Assembly: GCA_023678885.1 (NCBI GenBank)
Contig: CM043013.1
Span: 18,446,791-18,510,790 of the forward strand
Length of the DNA: 64,000 nucleotides
DNA from: Pogostemon cablin
Lineage: Eukaryota > Streptophyta > Magnoliopsida > Lamiales > Lamiaceae
Reading direction: 5' to 3'
A program made the position numbers and the translations under genes. A model generated the notes under the pieces. It was not told the DNA's origin. It worked only from the letters and a program-made list of their open reading frames with translations, and ran no database searches. Of this stretch, positions 12,197-24,011 are shown piece by piece; the stretch's first letter is position 1; every line of letters starts with the position of its first letter.

Positions 12197-12214
12197 TGGC
12201 GTCGTTGCTGGGGA
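12197..12214 (+). other. Primer binding site (tRNA-Asp type)
   Basis: TGGCGTCGTTGCTGGGGA, two substitutions from the usual TGGCGCCGTTGCCGGGGA, starts six bases after the LTR end. The spacing equals that of the minus-strand sister. Confidence 0.8.
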
Positions 12215-12303
12215 CGGCTTAATTATTAATCCGTTATTTCTAGTTTAATTAGGACTATTTTATTCTTTTTTCCTTTTCTTTCTAACTTTGAATTTTTTTA
12301 GGT

Positions 12304-13725
12304 GTATGTACACTAGATCGAAGGGAACTAATCTAGAACCTTTTGATCCGGAACCAGAGGCATCCATGAGGAAAAGAAACCCTAAGTATAAGAAGAACAA
12401 GAATAAGAACAAGGAGCCAACCGATACTATTGATCAAGTAGTTGACGTTGGAGAGCTAATTCCGTAAGCAACTGAAGCTGCAACCGAATTCAACTTGGAA
12501 GCAGAAGCAGTCAACATGGCGGCAAATCCTGATACACTTGCCATCCGTGAAGTCTTAAGAACAACGGAGGAGGTAATGCGGGAATGTTAGGAGCAAGAGG
12601 GGCCGGAGCTGATTTTTATCCACACCCTACTCTTATCACAATGATTGAAGAAGTCCCTTCTCTGGGGGTACCTTTGAAGATCCTCAGCAACATCTAAATA
12701 AGTTCCTTTGGTATGCAAGTACACAAAAAGATGCAGGAGCTCATGAGGATGCGAGAAAGACCATCTTGTTTAAGTTCTCACTGAATGAAAAAGCAAAAGA
12801 TTGGTACAATAATCTTGATGCTGCTGAATGTGATACCTGAGAGAAGGTGAAAGTGAAATTCTTGGAGCGATACATGCCACCTTCGAAGGTGTTCAAGATG
12901 AAGCAAGAAATCAATCAATTTGCTATCCATGGTAATGAGAAGTTTCATGAAGCTTGGGACAGATTCAAGGACATGCTTCGAAAGTGTCTATAGCATGGGC
13001 TATCTAAAGCTCAATACATCAGTATTTTCTATAATGGGTTGGATTGCAATTCTCGTGTGTTACTAGATGCTTCATCCAATGGAGCATTGCTTACGAAGTC
13101 ACCCATAGAGGTCGAGAAGCTTTTTAAGAATATTTCGATAAATTCAAGAGATTGGCTGATAGATAGAGTGAGAGGCACTTATTTTCTTGGTAAAGTAGCA
13201 CAGGTTGAGCATACTATGGTGAAGTCAGGAAGAGATGACGAGATCGTCTCTAGCTTGGCTAATATCAACAAGTTACTCGAGTCTCAGCAAAAGCAAATTA
13301 TGGATATATCTCAGAGAGTACCAATGATGCAGTAGGATGGTGGTTATGAAGGAGCTAGCCAAGAGGAGATCGAGGACGCTAATTACGCCATGGGTCAAAG
13401 TATTCAAGGAACGAGGTTCCAAAATCAAGAAAACCAGAATTATCAGGGAACTACAATAATCGTGTTCCGCCGGGTAATTATCAACAACCGAGGAGGCCGG
13501 AGTTTTCGTGGAGTAATCCCAACAATGCAATGCAACCTCCTATTAGTGTTGATCCGGTGCTAAAGTGGAAGAAGGGAAATCGGGTTTCGAGGATATGGTG
13601 AACATGTACATAGCGAGGAACGATGCAAGAGTGGATCGGCTTGAGGCCAAGTTAGAAAAGAAGATTGATGCTAATCATGAGGATTTGTATAAACAAGTGA
13701 AAGACCTTACGTTGTTGATGGGGAG
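12304..13725 (+). pseudogene. Athila-like gag, frameshifted
   Basis: The start codon at 12304 (MYTRSK) parallels the sister gag. The lysine-rich patch, then MAANPDTLAIREV near 12515, AKDWYNNLDAAE near 12790 and the 98-residue frame at 13039-13335 are recognisable. The coiled-coil-like stretch RLEAKLEKKIDANHEDL recurs near 13640. Frameshifts near 12565, 12590 and 12660 and stops at about 12467, 12838 and 13335 inactivate it. At about 13725 gag jumps directly into the pre-RT linker: the remaining gag tail, the GGTCGAA spacer and the whole protease are deleted. Confidence 0.82.
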
Positions 13726-16700
13726 ATGGACGGATACTTTGGGTTCGATATGTCCTTGATCCTCTCAAAGGATCCTCTTGAGACATGCTCGGCGGAGTTT
13801 CTTACTTTTCTCACCATGGAGCTAGATGAACTCTCCAACGAGGTATGTATTAATTTTCTTAAAAATTTACTTGCTCTGGGTAATCATAGGTATGAGTCGA
13901 AAAGGACCAAGTTTGAAAAGGTGAAGTGGACTAGGAAATACTTGCCTTTGGATAGAGAGATCGCACCTCAAGAAGAGAAGAAAGAGGAGTTGAAACAGCT
14001 ACCGGAGCACTTGAAGTATGCCTATCTAGGTGACAATGGAAAATATTCGGTAATTGTACCTTCTTCTCTTGATGATGATTAACTTGAGGAATTGTTGAAT
14101 GTGCTTAGGAAGTATAAGTCTGCGATTGGTTGGTCTCTTAATGATTTAAAAGGCATTAATCCTTCATATTGCATGCATAGAATAAGATTGTTAGATGAAG
14201 AGTAGTATACAGAATCAGCGGAGGGTGAATCCCGCTATTCAAGAAGTGATTAGGAAGCAAATCCAAACGTGGTTAGATGCTGGGATTATTTATCCAATTA
14301 CTGATAGTCCCCATGTGAGTCCATTGCATGTAGTAGCTAAAAAGGGGGCATGACTATTGTGAAAGCTAAAGATGGAGAGACAATAGCCACTAGGATTCCT
14401 ACGGGATGGCGTGTGTGTACGGATTACAGGAAACTAAATGAAAATACATGCAAAGACCATTTTCCCCTTCCTTTCATGGATCAAGTGTTTGATCGTCTTG
14501 CAGGGTATGAGTTTTATTATTTCTTAGATGGGTACTCAGGTTATAATCAAATCATGATTGCACCCGAGGATCAAGAAAAGACTACTTTCACTTGCCCTTA
14601 TGGAACTTTTGCCTTAGAAAGATGCCTTTTGGTTTATGTAATGCGTCTGCTACATTTCAGTGTTGCATGATGGACATATTTGATGGTTTGATAGAAAAGA
14701 TCATGGAGGTGTTTATGGATGATTTTTCTGTGTTTGGTTCCTCCTTTGATATTTGTTTATCCAACCTTGCTACTGTTTTGAAGAGATGCCAAGAAACTAA
14801 TCTTGGCTTGAATTGGGAGAAGTGTCAGTTCATGGTGAAAGATGGAATTGTTCTTGGCCATCATATTTCGGCCAAAGAATTGCAGGTGGATAGAGCAAAG
14901 GTGGTGGTAATTGAGAAGTTTCCACCACCTACTAATGAAAAGGGAGTGCGGTCTTTTCTTGGATAAGCTGGTTTTTATAGAAGATTCATAAAAGACTTCT
15001 CGAAATACTCCAAGCCCTTATCTTATTTACTTGAAAATGATGTTTCTTTTATTTTTGATGAAGAGTGTCTGACATCTTTTCAGGTTTTGAAAGAGGCGCT
15101 TATTACTGTACCTATCTTGAACACACCGGATTGGACTCAGTCGTTTGTACTTATGTGTGATGCAAGTGACTTAGCACTTGGAGTGGTGCTTGGGAAATTG
15201 AGGAACAAGAAGTTTTGTGCCAGTTACTATGCGAGTAAGACTTTTGATGTTGTACAAAAGAACTACACAGTGACTGAAAAGGAGTTTTTAGCTATGGTGT
15301 ATGCATTCAATAAGTTTCGACAGTATTTGGTTGGCATGAAGACTATAGTGTACACGGATCATTCTGCGATCCGGTACTTGATGGAGAAGAAGAAAACAAA
15401 GCCAAGGATCATTAGATGGATCCTTCTTCTGCAGAAGTTTGACATGGAGATCAGAGATAAGAAAGGTACAGAAAATGTTTAGGCGGATCACCTATCAAGA
15501 TTGGAGACAAGGGAGCACTGTGATGATTCTTTCGATTACATAGAAGAGATGTTCCATGATGAAAAGATCATAGCGGTGTTTATTGAAGGAGCGGAAGGAG
15601 CATGTGTGGTGGCTGCCCAAGGGATGGATTCATGGTATGCGGATTATGTGAATTACATTGCCGTAGGAGAAATTCCAAGAGATCTCAACCGATATCAACT
15701 TACAAAATTCAAGCGGGATGTTGAGATGCTTATATGGTATGATCCATTTGTTTACAAGATTTGTACAGATTCTATCGTCTGTAGGTGTATGCCCAAGATA
15801 GAGATGGAGAGCGTTCTTAATTTTTGCCATGCACAACCTAATGGGGGGCACTTCGGAGCTCAAAATACGGTAGCAAAGGTACTTCAATCTGCTCTTTATT
15901 GGCCTACTTTGTTCAAAGATTGTGAAACCTATGTGGCGACATGCGATAGATGCCAAAGGAAGGGGAACATAAGTAGAAGAGATGAGATGCCACTTCAGCC
16001 AAACATTGTTGTTGAGATCTTCGATGTATGGGGGATCGATTTTATGGGTCCTTTTCCCCCATCTAATGGATTTCTCTACATCCTTTTAGCAGTGGATTAT
16101 GTTTTTAAGTGGGTGGAAGCCATTCCCACTCGCGTGAATGATTCAAGGATTATGTTGTCTTTCTTGAAGAAACATATATTTGCCCGTTATGGAGTTCCTA
16201 GAGCACTAGTAAGCGATGGAGGTACTCACTTCGTCAATAAGCTTCTTGAAAAAGTTCTCAAAGATTATGGTGTTAAGCATAGGGTTACTACACCCTATCA
16301 TCCTCAAGCGAATGGGCAAGCTGAAGTCTCCAACCGACAAGTGAAGCAAGTTTTGGAAAAGGTAGTCGGAATCAATAGGAAGGATTGGGCCATGAAGCTC
16401 GATGATATTTTGTGGGGTTTTCGGACTGCTTATAAGACGGTGTTGGATATGTCACCATACCAAATTGTCTATGGGAAGCCATGCCACTTACCCGTAGAAT
16501 TCAGCACAAAGTTTTTTGGGCTTTAAGGAGTTTGAACTTATCTTTTAAGGATCAAAAGGAGTTGAGGATGACTCATATAAATCAATTGGATGAGTTCAGG
16601 AATCAAGCTTACAAGAATTCGGAGATCTTTAAGGAGAGAATGAATAAGTGTCATGATTAAAAGATCTTATACAATGAGTTCAAGCAAGGTGATGAGGTAT

Positions 16701-16907
16701 TACTTTTTAACTCTCGTTTGAAGCTCTTCGCAGGAAAATTAAAATCAAAGTGGAAGGGGGCCGTTCATTATCCATAGAGCCTGCGGAGGGGGGAGTTATG
16801 AGCTTATGGACAAAGATGAGGACATTATCACGGTGAATGGGCATCGTTTGAAGCATTACAAGTCGCCGGATGATGCTTGCATCATCTTTGAAGATACCTT
16901 GCACTAG
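13726..16907 (+). pseudogene. Athila-like pol (RT, RNase H, integrase), nearly open
   Basis: The linker frame (13726-14082) resembles 6660-6180 of the sister. RT spans about 14220-14990 with DGYSGYNQIMIAPEDQ, MPFGLCNASATFQCCMM and the catalytic FMDDFSVFGSS. From 14592 to 16526 the frame is interrupted only by stops at 14964-14966 and 15480-15482. RNase H (15087-15480) shows acidic residues in MCDASDLALG, KEFLAMV and YTDHSAIRYL. Integrase (15501-16526, 341 residues) has the HHCC finger (CHAQPNGGHFG...CDRCQ) and D,D,E residues in WGIDFMGP, LVSDGGTHF and NGQAEVSNR. One frameshift near 14612 and another near 16510 remain; the tail ends at a TAG at 16905-16907. Protease is absent. Confidence 0.9.
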
Positions 16908-17384
16908 ATCGGTACCGTCATGACTCTACGACGTTAAATAAGAGCGCCTATTGGGGGCTTTCCGTCCATTTTATTATTTTATTTTCATTGGTGTGAGTAA
17001 GAAATTTTTATATTCGACGTGCTTATTATTGAAAATTACATCTCTTTGCAAACTTAGTTTCCACTATAGTTTCTACTATGTTTAGGGGGTGTGATGTACT
17101 TACCTCATCATAGCACGAAGAGTATAATCTTTTCTTTGTAACGTTTGCTAGGGGAGTTGATTTTTTGCGGTATATTTAAACTTTAATCGGTTTTTATGTA
17201 TCAAATTTTTGCAATTTACCTAGTGTTTAGTGGTGTTTTATTTTTAAGTGTCGTTGTGGAGTTACACTTGATGTTATATGGTCTAAAAGTGGTTCTCGAG
17301 CTTAGAAATTGCTATCTTGACACTTGTTGTCCTATAGTTTAATTGTTGCAGGGAAAGACGAGAGGAATACGAAGTTTAAAAAAT
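16908..17384 (+). other. Athila post-pol spacer
   Basis: Non-coding DNA between the end of pol and the GGTCGAA cluster. A GT-rich, T-rich stretch (16970-17340) shows no long reading frame. It belongs to the element because it lies between pol and the env-position ORF. Confidence 0.55.
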
Positions 17385-17790
17385 ATGGGGAGTTGTTCGA
17401 CCAATGAGATATTGTTTGACCAAACTAGTATGGTCGAGCACTGGTCGAGCAAAATGTGCAATTCTTCTAGAGAGTTTGTTCGACCTTGACCATGCTGTTC
17501 GACCAAGATGTTCTGGTCGAGCGCTGGTCAGGCAAAATGTATAAAACTTACAAAGAGTTTGCTCAACCAAACAAGGGTTGTTTGACCAGAGAATTAAAGT
17601 CGAACGAAGGTCGAGCGGGACAGAGGAGAACAGGGGACACAACTATGAAAGTTGCTCGAATTCCAGCACTTGTTCGACCAAGGTATTTTGGTCGAACGGA
17701 GGTCAAACGGAGCCAATTTTAAAAGGCAGATCCAGGTTGCTCAACTTACACCACTTGTTCAACTAATCTGATCAAGTCGAATGGAATCCG
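17385..17790. repeat. GGTCGA/TTCGACC motif cluster in the 3' region
   Basis: Roughly fifteen GGTCGA(A/G), TCGACC or near variants occur in 400 bp, with longer degenerate units of roughly 85-100 bp visible (for example TTGTTCGACC...CTGGTCGAGCGCTGGTC repeated near 17420 and 17500). It is the third such cluster in this family and lies upstream of the env-position ORF leader. Confidence 0.7.
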
Positions 17791-17799
17791 GAGTCAGTT

Positions 17800-18014
17800 T
17801 TAAAAAGTTAGTTTCTCATTCCGTTCTACATACTCCCGTCACCTTCTCTCGAACAACTGATTCCATCCCGTAAGTCTTCTTTTCAAATTCTCCCCTACAC
17901 TCTAATCTACCCTTCCACACACTTCCACATCCTAATTTGAGGGTTTTCAAGTCCGATTTGGGGCTAGCCACTCGAATTTTTGGGGTTTTCATCATCGAAC
18001 ACCACACGCACACC
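17800..18014 (+). promoter_or_regulatory. Pyrimidine-rich leader of the env-position ORF
   Basis: A C/T-rich, purine-poor stretch (for example CCCTACACTCTAATCTACCC) ends in CACACGCACACC directly before the ATG at 18015. It looks like a plant 5' untranslated leader. A subgenomic promoter or splice acceptor used to express the ORF may lie here, but none is certain. Confidence 0.4.
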
Positions 18015-20064
18015 ATGTCCAACAAAGGTATGTTCTTCTCACTTTTTACTCTTGAATTGTAGTGATTATGCTTAGTGAAGATTGGGTGAGTGCATTAAAC
18101 ATAGTTTTGGTTGGATTTGATTGTTGAATTGTTGAGGTTCTTATTCGAAAGTTCACTTGAATTTTCATGGTTTGATTTACGTTGAATTGTGGAATTTTTG
18201 TGAAATTGATGGTATGATAGTATGGGCTTAAGGTTAATTTAGATTTATATATGGGCTCATTGAATGGGAGTGTTGTTGTGGTGAAATTGAGGGTGGAAGA
18301 TGAACATGCTTTAGGATTTGTGGTTGAAGTTTATGTGATATGAAGAGCATGCTTGTGTGGAGTAGTGTTAAGACTAAGAGAGTTTCAATTATTCTTAATT
18401 AAAAGTGTTGATGTATAGTTGCGATTATGATTGAATGAACACTTGAGGTTGAGTTGTTTGAAGCACATAATTTGACTTTTTGAGTAGGATTCATGCTAGT
18501 CTTAAGATGGGTATATTTGTTATATCTCTTTGGAATGTATTGAAGTATTGTTCATGTAGGAAAAGGGATTGCTTCTTCATCCAAGAGAAAGGGACCTAAG
18601 TCGCCTTCGTTGGGTGAGATAGTCAAGAAAATGAGGATGGATAAGAGGAGGCCATCCGATTATGGCATTAAAATTGTACATTGGGAGGAGAAGAAGGAGT
18701 TGTGGACTGTAATAGCACAAAAGATCACGAGGACGCGGTATCAGGATGATCATGCGATAATGGAGATGAACATTATCAGCGATATTCATTGGATGTTTGG
18801 TCGAGTGGGCATTACTCAGTTGGTGGAGATCAAGAGAGAGACCTATTTTCATATCACTGTGGAGGTTTTATGCACATTAAGGATAGAGAGTAAGATCGTT
18901 ACCTTCCTTATGGTATTCGGATGCAGATTGGTGGGCAGGAGCAGACGATGTGGGCTCGAGAGTTTAATGAATTGATTGGCTGTGAGAATGAGACGGATGT
19001 GGACCATGATGATTTCAAGCCAGATGAGTTTTGGAGGCATTTACTGGGAGGCGAGAAAGATATAATTCGAATACTTCCAAGGTTGCTTTCATCCGCAATC
19101 CCGTGTTAGCATATATGGATAGAATTTTGGGTACCACGTTGTTTGCAAGGTCCGAGGGGAGTTGTATTCAAAGGGGGGAGCTGTATGTGTTATGGTTCAT
19201 ACTATATGGAGTCTATTTTAATGTAGCGGCGTACTCCTTCCAGCAGCTTCATAAGTTTACTACCCATGGATTTCAGCGTGTGAACATCGCAGGGCTCATC
19301 ACCTTGATAGTTGAGTACTATAGAGTCAATTTGAGCAGGCATAGGCCTATCCGAGGGGATCCAGAATTGATTCTTACATCATGCATGAAGATGGGGCTAA
19401 TTGAGCGGCTAGATGATACTTGGATGTTCTTCCGAGGAAAGAATCCTAGTACATTCAGATTTTCACTATCGATTGTTGATCTCACTACCATTAGGATTAA
19501 CAATAATTTATTGATGGATACCATGGAGCATAAGGTGATCTCGGAGACTTGTTTGGGAAGAGGAAATTAGAGACATTTTGCTGAGATGCGCGCTCAGGGA
19601 TCGTCTTAGATGAGGACATGGTCTTGATAGGAAATTTGGCCGACTTTGTAGAGGAAGAGCCGCAGTCGCCACCAACTTTTGTATATCCGGGGATGGGTAT
19701 TCCTCCGGTTCAGCCTCCACAGCCGCATGAGCAGCAAGATTTTTGGCGAACTCAGGATCAATTTTATCAGGAGCAATTCCGATTGATGAATGAGCACTTC
19801 GCCACGCTTAATGCAAATCAGCAGGAGACGAATAGGCAGCTGGCATTAGCGAATGCAAATTATGCCGCATTTGATGCAAGGTACAACACGCTGCAAGCCA
19901 ACTACGTTGAGATGGATAGGAGATTAGGGAGGATACATGCCGACGAGCGTGAGTTGGATAGGAAGCTTAATGCTCTTCATAGAGATGTAGATCGGTTGCG
20001 CTTAGAGATGGGCAATGGTGATGACGAAGAGGGTGCTAGTGATGATGATGCTCTGGAGGAGTAG
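18015..20064 (+). pseudogene. Env-position ORF with apparent intron (ATHILA ORF-1-like)
   Basis: Exon 1 would be 18015-18027 (MSNK plus one base) and exon 2 18560-20064. Joining them keeps phase: exon 2 continues GIASSSKRKGPKSP and then a 121-residue frame from 18610. The middle has FWRHLLGGE and, from 19031, NPVLAYMDRILGTTLFARS and GELYVLWFILYGVYFNVAAY, typical of the plant retrotransposon ORF lying 3' of pol in Athila elements (ATHILA ORF-1 / putative plant transposon protein families). The C-terminus (19700-20060) is a Gln/Asn-rich, then heptad-like, coiled coil ending in an acidic tail. Shifts near 18880, 19050 and 19600 and a TAA at 18891 break exon 2. Function is unknown; an envelope role is not shown. 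Confidence 0.72.
18028..18559 (+). other. Putative 532-bp intron in the env-position ORF
   Basis: The donor is AAAG|GTATGT at 18027/18028 and the acceptor ATGTAG|G at 18559/18560. The interior is T-rich and full of stops, with no coding match. Splicing leaves the reading phase intact across the junction, which a chance pair would do only one time in three. No transcript evidence is available. Confidence 0.6.
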
Positions 20065-21244
20065 AGAGCATCAGGTTTTTCTTTGTCTGTTTCATCTCCA
20101 TCTCCCTTCTCTTTTATCTTTACAGGTTGGGTATTTGTGGTGTGGGTGGCATGTACTTAATATTGATGATGATTGGGTGATTGATTGTTGGAAGATGTTT
20201 ACATGGATTTGCTTTGGATTGTTTAGTGATGAGGATTATTCATGTTATGCATGTGCCTTATTTTGATGCATGTTGATTTGTTGATGACAAGCATGTTCTA
20301 TTTTTACTTGTAGTTCATAGAAAATTGATGTTGATTACATGCTTTGAAGAGTGCTTAGGATTCTATTAACCATGTGAGGATTTGAGCCTTTTGATCTTGC
20401 TATAAGCATGATAGTTTATTCTTGAGAGTCGTTTGTATACTCGTATTCTAGAACTTAACTTGGAGTCTTGTTTGAAGTCTATAATTGATAGATACTAGAA
20501 AATGATCTTAGTCCATTGTTGTTGATTTAAGTCACTTAGCCAAATTTATCCTACCTTATTATATGAGTATCATTGGAAGCCCTTTTGAGCCTTTAAGCTT
20601 TTTCTTTGGCAAGCCTTTGATAAATAGCCATTTACCTTTTTGAGCCTTGAACACCTATTACTAGTAAAGAGTGGAGGTAAATAAATGCTATATGAAGTTT
20701 TGAAGAAGAATAGGAAGGAGATATTTGGTGTAATAAGAATCAAGAGACAAGTGGTTAAATCTTGCAAGGGATAGTGCCTGAAACCGGTATCCCTAATGTT
20801 AAAAAGGGTAGTGCCCGAAACTGGTACCCTTATATTTGCAGAACACCAGAATTGATATTCTACTACGAAGAAAAGATGTTGATCTAAGAGAAGATGGAGA
20901 AAGCGTGTATTGAAGTGATCATAAGAAGGACGAAAGAGAAAAGAAAGAAGGTATTGAAAAGCAAATCTCCAAGGTACTTCTTTACTATTAATTTTAGTTA
21001 CTTATCTATATTCTCCTACCTTTACCAAAGAGCCAACGTTATAACTTAAATGCAAGTCTTTTGAGATCCTAGTATTGACTTAGTTATGGATGGATTTTGA
21101 GACCCTTGTCAAGCTTATGGTTACGCGAGTATATGAATTGAAAGTGAGTGTCTATACTACCCATGAAGTGTACATCTTTACACTTGAGAGAGAGAGAGAG
21201 TAAACACTTATCCGTGAGCTAGATGACTTAGCACTCGTAGAAGT
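20065..21244 (+). other. Athila 3' untranslated region; 3' LTR missing
   Basis: T-rich non-coding DNA follows the ORF stop. It includes phrases such as GAGCCTTTTGATCTTGC and TTTTGAGCCTTTAAGC and two copies of an AGTGCC(T/C)GAAAC(C/T)GGTA block (20772 and 20810). A purine-rich (GA)n run at 21187-21201 could be a polypurine tract. A 3' LTR should follow but does not: a truncated copia LTR begins instead near 21245. Confidence 0.55.
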
Positions 21245-22265
21245 ATTGTGATCTTCAAGATCCTCTCAATCTGCTGTTCTCTCCCTCTATCTCACGTATG
21301 TTAGGCATTAGACTAGGTTTAGAACAGCTGAGATTACTTATATAGGCTACAGCAGGGACCAGGAAGAGAAATTAGAGTCGGTCCTCCATTGGGCTTAAGT
21401 ATCCAAGTGTAGCCTAAAACTTATACTTAAGTCCAATAATAATAATATATTCCATTAAAATATTATTACTGCACTGCCGCTCTAATCCCAAATTACGTTA
21501 TGGGCCCCTTCTTATTATGAGCCCGACAGTCTTCCTATGTTTATGATATACAATGCCCATTAATTAATTAAGTTACTGACAACTTAATTAATTAATATCT
21601 CATCCGAGAGTAGTATCACTCAACCTCATTATCATGCTGGAATAAATCCATCTGCAGGGTTTACATAATAATCCTTATGAGCTCCTCAAGGGGACATCAT
21701 CAACCTATTTAATAGGACACGGATTCCTTCTACAATCAACAGCAAACCATAGAGACAGCACTATTTCCCAACTCACCAAGTTTGTTGATTTTCTTACATG
21801 TAAATCTCACCCATTGATTAATCAAAGAAATACATACTGCCTTATGTATCGAGATTATTGTATAGGTATTAAGAGCACGAACATCCATAATAACAAAGAT
21901 CAAGTTCTCCTATATAGTCAGTATAAGTCGAACGATCTCAAGCGGTCCTGCTCAATACACACAAAGCATAATAATGTGATTTTATAGTCAAGACAAACTA
22001 ATACCAAATCACACTACAACCATCTCGATAGAGAGTCCCCGTCTATCTCGGTTGTGAGCATCTGTTTATACTTTATAAGGAAATCGATAATATGATCTTC
22101 CACGTATTGTCGCATAACATATTATCTATAGTATAAAATAAATAGACTATTACATCGACATATAAATAAATTATAAAATGCAATCATTTGATCAATTATT
22201 CGCATTTCAAATATTGTTAAAATATTGTCCATACTAAAGCTAGGCTTTTAGTATACAATCCAACA
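21245..22265 (-). mobile_element. Truncated copia LTR
   Basis: On the minus strand it starts at 22265 with TGTTGGATTGTATACTAAAA and follows the 37131-38341 copy down to about 21245 (TTGAGAGGATC block). The last about 180 bp expected at the LTR's 3' end are absent. No 5-bp duplication could be matched, so the left edge looks like a deletion or recombination junction with the Athila 3' region. Confidence 0.8.
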
Positions 22266-23810
22266 CTATCCTCATCAATGGCTTGCCGGAGGGCTTCTTT
22301 GAGGGAAAGAGGGGATTAAGGCAAGGGGATCCCTTCTCATCTCTCGTATTTGTATTAAGTATGGATTATTTCTCCAGGATTTTTAAAAGACTTGCCTATT
22401 GTGATTAGTATAAATTTCATTCTAGACATTGTGCCAAGGTTGGTCTCACGCACTTGGCATTCGCGGATGATCTGATTCTCTTTGCTTATGGTGATCGTTC
22501 TTCCGCCGAGGTGGTTACCAAAGCACTAAGAACTTTTGCAGGAGTTTCTGGACTAGAAGTAAGTGAGGCAAAATCCAGTTTGTTTATGGCAGGGGTTCCG
22601 CCAGATGAAGAACAGAGGATCAGGGAGGTGTTGCTTTTCAGGAAGGTACCTTTCCTGTTCGATATTCGTTCCACTGCAAGGCAAGAAATTAAGAGAGTCG
22701 GCGTTTGAGCCACTTGTTACTAAAGTGGCAAACCTGACTCAAGGTTGGTCCAGTCGGCTTATCTCTTATGCTGGTCGACTTGAACTCATTTGTTTTGTAG
22801 TATATGGAGTGATGAATTTTTAGGCTTCTATGGTAAAACTTCCCAAGGGTGTGATTGACAGGGTAGATAGGATGATCAGGAGCTTCCTATGGGGCTCTGC
22901 TCGAGGCGCTGTTCGATGGAGTGAAATCATTCTACCCAAAGAGCAGGACGGCCTCGGGTTGAGAAGTGTGGAGCTTTATAATGATGTAGCCTTATGTGGA
23001 GCATTCTGGGATGTACACTCTGAGAAGAGATCTCTATGGGTCAAGTGGATTAGTTCAGTCTATCTTACCCAAGAGTCGTGCTGGGACATAGAGGCAGTTC
23101 CGAGTGCCTCTATGTATGGAAAGAAATTCTGCAGGCCAGAGATAAGATGCGTGCTCGACTAGAAGGAAATTTATTTGCCACCCTCACCGAGTGCTCAGAA
23201 AGGGGTCGTTTATTGATGGGCAGACTCTACTCTAGAGTTGCAGATGTTGGCCAGGTAAGGTATGTTTATAAGAAATTATGGTGTACATAGGTTCCGAGGA
23301 AATATTCTTTCCGTATGTGACTGGCCGTGAGAAATCGGCTGAACACTATGGATAGATGGAGAAGGGTAGAAGAGCCATTAGAGTGTGTTTTGTGTGTAGG
23401 CAGACTGGAATCTAGAGATCATCTCTTCTTTCGATGTCCATTTGCAAAGGAGGTATGGGATCGTGTGAGAACTGATGTGGGGTGGAACAGGATGGTGATT
23501 ATGGTAATGGCAGGTATCAAGTGGCTTCACAAGGATCGTCGGATCCATGTGCGAGAGAAAGCATGGCATGATCTAGCGCTATATGGATGCGTGTTTTTCA
23601 TCTGGAAGGCACGTTGTGAAGCGCTAATTAAAAGTGTTCATCCGACAGTTGATAGAGTTGTATACTCTATTTTATTGCATGTAGCTAGATTCCTTAAATT
23701 TTAGCTATGTCGTAATTTTATTTTGTGTTGAATTTCGTGTGGAGTTGTGAGTGGATTTGGGCTTTGCCCTTTTGAAATAAAAGAATAAATTAACATTTAT
23801 TCAAAAAAAA
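22266..23810 (+). pseudogene. 5'-truncated L1-type LINE (RT C-terminus, zf-RVT)
   Basis: The first bases already encode RT: INGLPEGFFEGKRGLRQGDP, then the catalytic motif HLAFADDLILFAYGD at about 22451-22490 and GLEVSEAKSSLFMAGV. Further frames give LTQGWSSRLISYAGRLELI (near 22740) and SFLWGSARGAVRWSEI (near 22885). At 23384-23450 is a zf-RVT finger, CVLCVGRLESRDHLFFRCPF. Stop at 23702; a short 3' UTR ends in A8 at 23803-23810. Frameshifts near 22650, 23080 and 23300 and a stop near 22406 inactivate it. ORF1, the endonuclease and most of RT are missing; the break lies exactly at the copia LTR. Confidence 0.88.
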
Positions 23811-23928
23811 CATATATACCCCCCACTTCAACGAAATTCCCACAAGTGCCCTCCATTCTTTCTTACAACATCCTTTTCCAATTTCTCTCATTAAAAGCTT
23901 TGAGAAGTAATGAGATTATCCGTGGGTA

Positions 23929-24011
<83 letters not shown>

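Noticed and set aside
18015..20064. Calling the ORF a true envelope gene
   Set aside because: No signal peptide, transmembrane segment or fusion-peptide pattern is visible; only its position resembles env.
21280..21300. CTATC at the left of the truncated copia LTR as the partner of CTATC at 22266
   Set aside because: It lies inside sequence homologous to the LTR, so it cannot be the flanking duplication.
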